Shown here piece after piece: positions 1 to 7,383 of a stretch of 7,383 nucleotides of DNA. This DNA comes from Gallionella sp. UBA6045 (GTDB lineage: Bacteria > Pseudomonadota > Gammaproteobacteria > Burkholderiales > Gallionellaceae): the NCBI GenBank assembly GCA_002429165.1, contig DIYV01000074.1, forward strand, positions 4,776-12,158, given 5' to 3'. Positions within the stretch are counted from its first letter, which is position 1. Each line of letters begins with the position of its first letter. The notes under the pieces were generated by a model that was not told the DNA's origin, made no database searches, and saw nothing but the letters and a program-made list of their open reading frames with translations. The translations under genes were made by a program, and so were the position numbers.

Positions 1-585
1 GCGATCGCGCAAACCAACCTGAAGCGCATGCTGGCCTATTCGACCATCGCGCACATGGGCTTTCTGCTGCTGGGGTTCATCAGCGGTGACCAGGAGGGCT
101 ATGGCTCATCTATGTTCTATGCCGTGATCTATGTGCTGATGTCGCTGGGTACGTTCGGTATGATCATGCTGCTGTCCAGGGTGGGTTTCGAGGCTGACAA
201 CCTGAATGACTTCAAGGGCCTCAACCAGCGCAGCCCGTGGTTGGCCTTCATGATGTTGCTGCTGATGTTCTCCATGGCGGGGGTGCCTCCCACCGTGGGC
301 TTTTACGCGAAATTCTCGGTGCTGAATGCCGTCGTGCAATCCGGCCACGTCTGGTTGGCGGTCCTGGCGGTACTGTTTTCGCTGATCGGCGCGTTCTACT
401 ATCTGCGCATCGTCAAGCTGATGTATTTCGATGCGCCGGAAAGCCACGAACCGATTATCTTCGGGCAAGATACCACGCTGCTGATCAGCCTGAACAGCCT
501 GGGCGTGTTGTTCCTTGGTTTGCTGCCCGGCACGCTGATGTCGGTTTGTGCGGTGTCCGTCCAGCAATCCCTGTTGCTGCATTAG
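1..585 (+). CDS. nuoN: NADH-quinone oxidoreductase subunit N, C-terminal part (5' end outside window)
   Basis: This is a membrane antiporter-like subunit of respiratory complex I, which helps couple NADH:quinone electron transfer to proton translocation across the inner membrane. The reading frame is open from base 1 and stops at TAG 583-585, giving 194 visible residues of a family usually near 480-500. Visible marks are the [15 protein letters not shown] stretch (residues about 6-20), and [12 protein letters not shown] (about 95-106), whose Lys (codon 310-312) matches the conserved lysine of the late proton-channel helix in E. coli NuoN. The rest is hydrophobic, with several predicted membrane helices. 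NuoN is normally the last nuo gene, and here nothing else on this strand follows until pyrG. A repeat element begins two bases after the stop codon. The internal ATG at 28 is not a start. Identity is well supported by family motifs. Confidence 0.95.
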   Translation, partial: AIAQTNLKRMLAYSTIAHMGFLLLGFISGDQEGYGSSMFYAVIYVLMSLGTFGMIMLLSRVGFEADNLNDFKGLNQRSPWLAFMMLLLMFSMAGVPPTVGFYAKFSVLNAVVQSGHVWLAVLAVLFSLIGAFYYLRIVKLMYFDAPESHEPIIFGQDTTLLISLNSLGVLFLGLLPGTLMSVCAVSVQQSLLLH

Positions 586-774
586 GTAAAAATCCAGATT
601 TCATCCCAACTACTGGGTTGCTGGAAAAATTTCTTGCTTGCATATACCGCATATGCGGCGCGGCAAAACGAAGTTTCAGTGCAGGGTAACCTTTAGGTTG
701 GCCGTAACTAAAAGTTTTCCAGCGCCTTGCTGACGATTCCGCACGGGATGCTTTTGCCCGTAGCGGATCGGCGT

Positions 775-2649
<1,875 letters not shown>

Positions 2650-2654
<5 letters not shown>

Positions 2655-3501
2655 ACTCTGCAATTTCGAGGTTGGCCTGAACCAGCCGCTGTTCCTGATC
2701 GCCGGTCCGTGCGTGATCGAGTCTCAGCAAATGGCGATGGATACCGCCGGCAAGTTGAAAGAAATCTGTAACGAATTGAAGATAAACTTCATCTACAAGT
2801 CATCCTACGACAAGGCCAACCGCAGTTCCGGCAAATCGTTTCGCGGTTTCGGCCTGGATGCCGGACTGAAGATCCTCAGCGAAGTGAAGAAACAGATCGG
2901 TGTGCCGGTGTTGACCGACGTGCACAGCATCGAAGAGATCGCGCCGGTTGCGGCGGTGGTCGATGTGCTGCAAACCCCGGCGTTCCTGTGCCGGCAGACC
3001 GACTTCATACACGCCGTGGCGAGCAGCGGGCGCCCGGTGAATATCAAGAAAGGGCAGTTTTTGTCGCCTTGGGATATGAAGAACGTGGTGGAAAAGGCGC
3101 GCGAGGCCAGCGGCGCGGACAACATCATGGTGTGCGAACGCGGTGCGTCGTTCGGCTACAACAACCTGGTGTCGGATATGCGCTCGCTTGCAGTGATGCG
3201 CAACACCGGTTGCCCGGTGGTGTTCGATGCGACCCACTCGGTGCAATTGCCCGGCGGGCAGGGGACGGTCAGCGGCGGACAGCGTGAATTCGTGCCGGTA
3301 CTGGCGCGGGCGGCTGTGGCGGCGGGCGTTTCCGGTCTGTTCATGGAAACGCATCCGAACCCGTCGCAAGCTTTGTCGGACGGGCCGAACGCGTTTCCGC
3401 TCGGGTATCTCAAGGATTTGTTGCAAACGCTGAAAGTGCTGGATGGAACGGTCAAGCAGCAGGGGCTGATTGAAGAAATAATCGATTTGAAAAACGTGTA
3501 G
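2650..3501 (+). CDS. kdsA: 3-deoxy-D-manno-octulosonate 8-phosphate synthase (KDO8P synthase), metal-dependent type
   Basis: KdsA condenses PEP with D-arabinose 5-phosphate to give KDO-8-phosphate, on the way to the Kdo sugars of the LPS inner core. The product has 283 residues, the normal size for this TIM-barrel enzyme. Visible motifs in order are IAGPCVIES (17-25), the substrate loop [53 protein letters not shown], and [20 protein letters not shown] near the end. Cys21, His196, Glu233 and Asp244 have nearly the same spacing as the metal ligands of the Aquifex aeolicus enzyme (C11, H185, E222, D233). E. coli KdsA has Asn in place of that Cys. This copy is therefore predicted to need a divalent metal. 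GAGGT (2639-2643) lies 6 bases before the ATG. It is probably co-transcribed with pyrG. Confidence 0.97.
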
Positions 3502-3511
3502 GGCGCGTCTG

Positions 3512-4950
<1,439 letters not shown>

Positions 4951-4951
<1 letters not shown>

Positions 4952-5286
4952 TGCGTGTCGTCACACTGATACTGATTGCCCTGCTGCTGCTGTTGCAGTA
5001 CCCGCTGTGGCTGGGCAAAGGCAGCTGGTTGAAAGTGTGGGATTTGCACCGCCAGGTTGAGGCGCAACAACAACTCAACCAGCAGACCCGACAGCGCAAT
5101 GCGGTGCTGAATGCCGAAGTGCTTGATCTCAAGCAAGGGACTGCGGCTATCGAAGAACGTGCGCGCAGCGATCTGGGCATGATCAAGCGCGACGAAGTTT
5201 TCTTTCAGCTTCTGGAAGACCCGCCGGCACAATCTTCAGACAAGCAGGCTGTCCAACCCCCTGCTGTTCCCAGCACCAAGCACTGA
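4951..5286 (+). CDS. ftsB: Cell division protein FtsB (DivIC-like septum component)
   Basis: FtsB is a small bitopic inner-membrane protein that joins FtsL and FtsQ in the divisome and helps activate septal peptidoglycan synthesis. The 111-residue product has a short cytoplasmic start, one membrane helix (about 4-19), the LQYPLW motif at its end (15-20), a periplasmic coiled coil (about 30-66), and the family block AIEERARSDLGMIKRDEVFF (66-85). It resembles E. coli FtsB along its length, with a slightly longer Pro/Gln-rich tail. ATG 4951 shares its A with the enolase TGA (TGATG), so translation is probably coupled to eno. No separate strong Shine-Dalgarno is visible. A TTG directly upstream (4948) is possible but less likely. 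The eno-ftsB adjacency is common in proteobacteria. Confidence 0.95.
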
Positions 5287-5296
5287 TCGCCCAGTC

Positions 5297-5314
5297 CGGA
5301 TGTTCCGTCTTTTC
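5297..5314 (+). terminator. Weak candidate terminator after ftsB
   Basis: CGGA 5297-5300 and TCCG 5304-5307 form a 4-bp stem with a 3-base loop, followed by TCTTTTC. The stem is short and the T-run is interrupted, so this is a marginal intrinsic terminator. In the other direction, CCGC-TGA-GCGG at the ATPase stop codon (5343-5353) is an equally weak hairpin without a good U-run. No strong bidirectional terminator is visible in the 60-bp convergent gap. Confidence 0.25.
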
Positions 5315-5346
5315 TGCAACGACAGGCTGTGAGAAAGAATTTCCGC

Positions 5347-7383
5347 TCAGCGGCGTTCTCCCAGGGTTCGTTTTACAGCCGCGCTGAGCAGCAATACGCT
5401 TAAAGCGGCCAGCACGCCGACACCAAGCAAGTGCGGCGCGTCCCCGGCAAAATGGAACAGTTCGCGCAGCACCGGCACGCCTGACACCAGTGCCAGTCCG
5501 GCACTGCCGCCCAGCACGATCCACCACAGTGCCGGATTTTTTCGCGACCAAGCGCCTTGCCATGACGTCCCCAGTGAACGGTTGCTGAACACCAGCGCGA
5601 TATTGCCGGTGACCATCGCAACGAACACCAGCGCGCGCACGGCATTTTCCTCGAACCCCCGGGATATCGCCCAGGCATAAATGGCGGCGGTAACCGCGAA
5701 AGCCACCAGGCCCTGCAGCAAACTCCCGGTCAGCAGCTTGCCGCCGAACAGCGGCTGGTTCGCCTGTCTGGGCGGGCGCTGCATGATGTCTCCTGCTGCC
5801 GGTTCGGCCTCGAAGAAGATCGAGCAGGCCGGGTCGATGATCATCTGCAGGAACATGATATGCGCGGGCAGCAGCAGCAACGGTTCGCCGAGCAGCACCG
5901 GCAGCAGCGCCATGCCGACGATGGGGATGTGCACAGCCAGCGCGTAACTCATTGCCTTGCGCAGGTTGTCGTAGATACGGCGTCCCAAACCGATGGTCGC
6001 GACCAGCGAGGCAAAATCATCGTTGAGCAGCACCAGACCGGCGGCTTCGCGCGCCACGTCGGTGCCACGTTTGCCCATCGCCACGCCTATGTGTGCCGCC
6101 TTGAGGGCGGGCGCATCGTTCACGCCGTCGCCGGTCATTGCAACGATCTCGCCATTGGCCTTGAATGCTTCCACCAGGCGCAGTTTCTGCTGCGGCACGA
6201 TGCGCGCAAATACCTGCACCCCGTGCAGTTTTGCGCGCAATGCTTCATCGGATAATGCGTCCAGCACGCTGCCGGTCAATATCTGTTCAGCAGGCAAGCC
6301 CAGTTCCCGGGCAATCGCCTGTGCGGTGCGCGCGTGGTCGCCGGTGATCATCACAACCCGAACGCCTGCTGCACGGCATTGTGCGATGGCCTGCGCGACT
6401 TCGGGACGGAGCGGGTCCTGCAGGCCGACCAAGCCGACAAACGAGAACTCGATGTCGTGCTGCTGCGCGGGCCACTGATGTTCCGGATCCTGTCCGGGTT
6501 TGAGTTCGGCGCGCGCCACGCCCAGCACGCGCAAGCCCTGATCGGCCATGTCGGCGGCAGCTTTCGCGATGGTTACGGCTATCGCTTCGGGCAGGTGGCA
6601 CAGGTCGATGATCGCCTCGGGCGCACCCTTGGCCGCAACCATGTGGTGTTCAGTATCGTCGCCTTGCCAGACATGCGACATGGCCAACAAGTCGGGAGAC
6701 AGGCTGTATTCATGTACCAGGTTCCATGCTTCATGCAGATGTTCGCTGCCGCTCAGTGTTTGTTGCCCCAGTTCATGCAGGGCGCGTTCCATCGGGTCGA
6801 ACGGATCGCGCTCGCTGGCGAGGATGCCGAATTCCACCAGTTCGTGCCACGGTTCCGGCAGCGGGCTGTGGCTGTCCACTTGCAGCTGCCTGTTTTTGTC
6901 CGGCATGGGGCCGCCGCTGTACAGCTGGCGGATCACCATGCGATTTTCGGTCAGCGTGCCGGTCTTGTCGGTGCACAGCACGGTGGTGGCGCCCAGGGTT
7001 TCGATCGCATTGAGCCGCCGCGTCAGCACGTTGCGCTTCGAGATGCGCCACGCGCCGAGCGCCATGAAAACCGACAGGATCACCGGGAATTCTTCCGGCA
7101 GCGAGGCCATCGCCAGGCTGATGCCGGCCAGCAACGCATCCAGCCAGTGACCGCGCGAGATACCATAAGCAAGCACCAGCAGCAGGCAGAGTGCGCCGGC
7201 GTATATCGCCAGACGGCGCACCAGCCGGTCGGTCTGGATGCGCAGCGGAGAGATGCCGGAGCGGGTGTCCTCCAGTGATACTCCGATCTGTCCGATGGCA
7301 CTGGACTTGCCGGTGGCCGTCACTAGGCCGATGCCGCTGCCCTGTACCAGTACCGTTCCCGCGTACACGAACGGCTGATCGTC
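5347..7383 (-). CDS. P-type cation-transporting ATPase (MgtA/PMR1-like), N-terminus outside window
   Basis: This is an integral membrane pump that uses ATP, through an aspartyl-phosphate intermediate, to move a cation; the ion is not known. The frame is open to the right edge, so the first membrane helices and the TGES part of the actuator domain are missing; 678 residues are visible. Seen in order are the actuator tail (VYAGTVLVQGSGIG), membrane helices 3-4 with PEEFP (bases 7084-7098), the phosphorylation motif DKTGTLTENRM (Asp codon 6967-6969), KGAPE of the nucleotide domain, TGDHARTA, the hinge GDGVNDAPALKAAHIGVAMG, and a C-terminal set of hydrophobic helices. Helix 4 has PEEFP instead of the PEGLP of Ca pumps. 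Helix 6 has IIDPACSIFFEAEP, keeping one Asp. It is convergent with ftsB and not part of that operon. GTG 7368 is internal, not a start. Confidence 0.93.
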   Translation of the reverse strand, partial: DDQPFVYAGTVLVQGSGIGLVTATGKSSAIGQIGVSLEDTRSGISPLRIQTDRLVRRLAIYAGALCLLLVLAYGISRGHWLDALLAGISLAMASLPEEFPVILSVFMALGAWRISKRNVLTRRLNAIETLGATTVLCTDKTGTLTENRMVIRQLYSGGPMPDKNRQLQVDSHSPLPEPWHELVEFGILASERDPFDPMERALHELGQQTLSGSEHLHEAWNLVHEYSLSPDLLAMSHVWQGDDTEHHMVAAKGAPEAIIDLCHLPEAIAVTIAKAAADMADQGLRVLGVARAELKPGQDPEHQWPAQQHDIEFSFVGLVGLQDPLRPEVAQAIAQCRAAGVRVVMITGDHARTAQAIARELGLPAEQILTGSVLDALSDEALRAKLHGVQVFARIVPQQKLRLVEAFKANGEIVAMTGDGVNDAPALKAAHIGVAMGKRGTDVAREAAGLVLLNDDFASLVATIGLGRRIYDNLRKAMSYALAVHIPIVGMALLPVLLGEPLLLLPAHIMFLQMIIDPACSIFFEAEPAAGDIMQRPPRQANQPLFGGKLLTGSLLQGLVAFAVTAAIYAWAISRGFEENAVRALVFVAMVTGNIALVFSNRSLGTSWQGAWSRKNPALWWIVLGGSAGLALVSGVPVLRELFHFAGDAPHLLGVGVLAALSVLLLSAAVKRTLGERR

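Noticed and set aside
237..689. 150-residue plus-strand frame overlapping nuoN and the repeat
   Set aside because: It is out of frame with clear nuoN coding sequence, and its tail is only a translation of repeat copy A. The same peptide-like tail appears from copy B.
6334..7278. 314-residue plus-strand frame opposite the ATPase
   Set aside because: It is a shadow of the ATPase coding strand, with no recognisable domain and no ribosome binding support.
7366..7368. GTG as the start of the ATPase
   Set aside because: The frame stays open to the window edge, and the sequence there is mid-actuator domain, so the gene begins beyond 7383.

Overview
The window looks like ordinary chromosome from a betaproteobacterium, probably of the iron- or sulfur-oxidising Nitrosomonadales type (Gallionella/Sideroxydans-like). 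This rests on the order pyrG-kdsA-eno-ftsB downstream of the nuo operon and on the protein sequences. It is inference from memory; no search was run.

Layout: (1) 1-585, the 3' end of nuoN, the last gene of the complex I operon. (2) 586-890, a 305-bp gap filled mostly by a 224-bp repeat element (copy A), followed by GGGGC-rich hairpins and a promoter placed so close to pyrG that the mRNA may be leaderless. (3) 891-3501, pyrG and kdsA, joined by a 32-codon open frame that overlaps both neighbours by ATGA. (4) 3502-3667, a gap holding a second, shorter and inverted copy of the same repeat (copy B, 118 bp), a near-palindrome just upstream of the eno ribosome binding site. (5) 3668-5286, eno and ftsB, overlapping as TGATG. 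(6) 5347-7383, the C-terminal three quarters of a P-type cation ATPase on the opposite strand, converging on ftsB and running off the right edge.

The plus-strand genes are housekeeping functions of energy, nucleotide and envelope metabolism: quinone-linked proton pumping (NuoN), CTP synthesis (PyrG), the first committed step to Kdo for LPS (KdsA), glycolysis (enolase) and divisome assembly (FtsB). CTP is also the co-substrate that activates Kdo, and enolase makes the PEP that KdsA condenses, so the cluster links CTP, PEP and Kdo supply.

The most noteworthy material is between the genes. The two elements share a 68-bp core (61/68 identical by hand count) and a second 23-bp block. Both have imperfect terminal inverted repeats of about 22-25 bp and TA at each end. 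They look like members of an undescribed MITE-like family. The second item is the 95-bp pyrG-kdsA spacer, bounded by a 15-bp direct repeat and open as a small ORF. No CRISPR array, tRNA, rRNA or complete transposase gene was seen.
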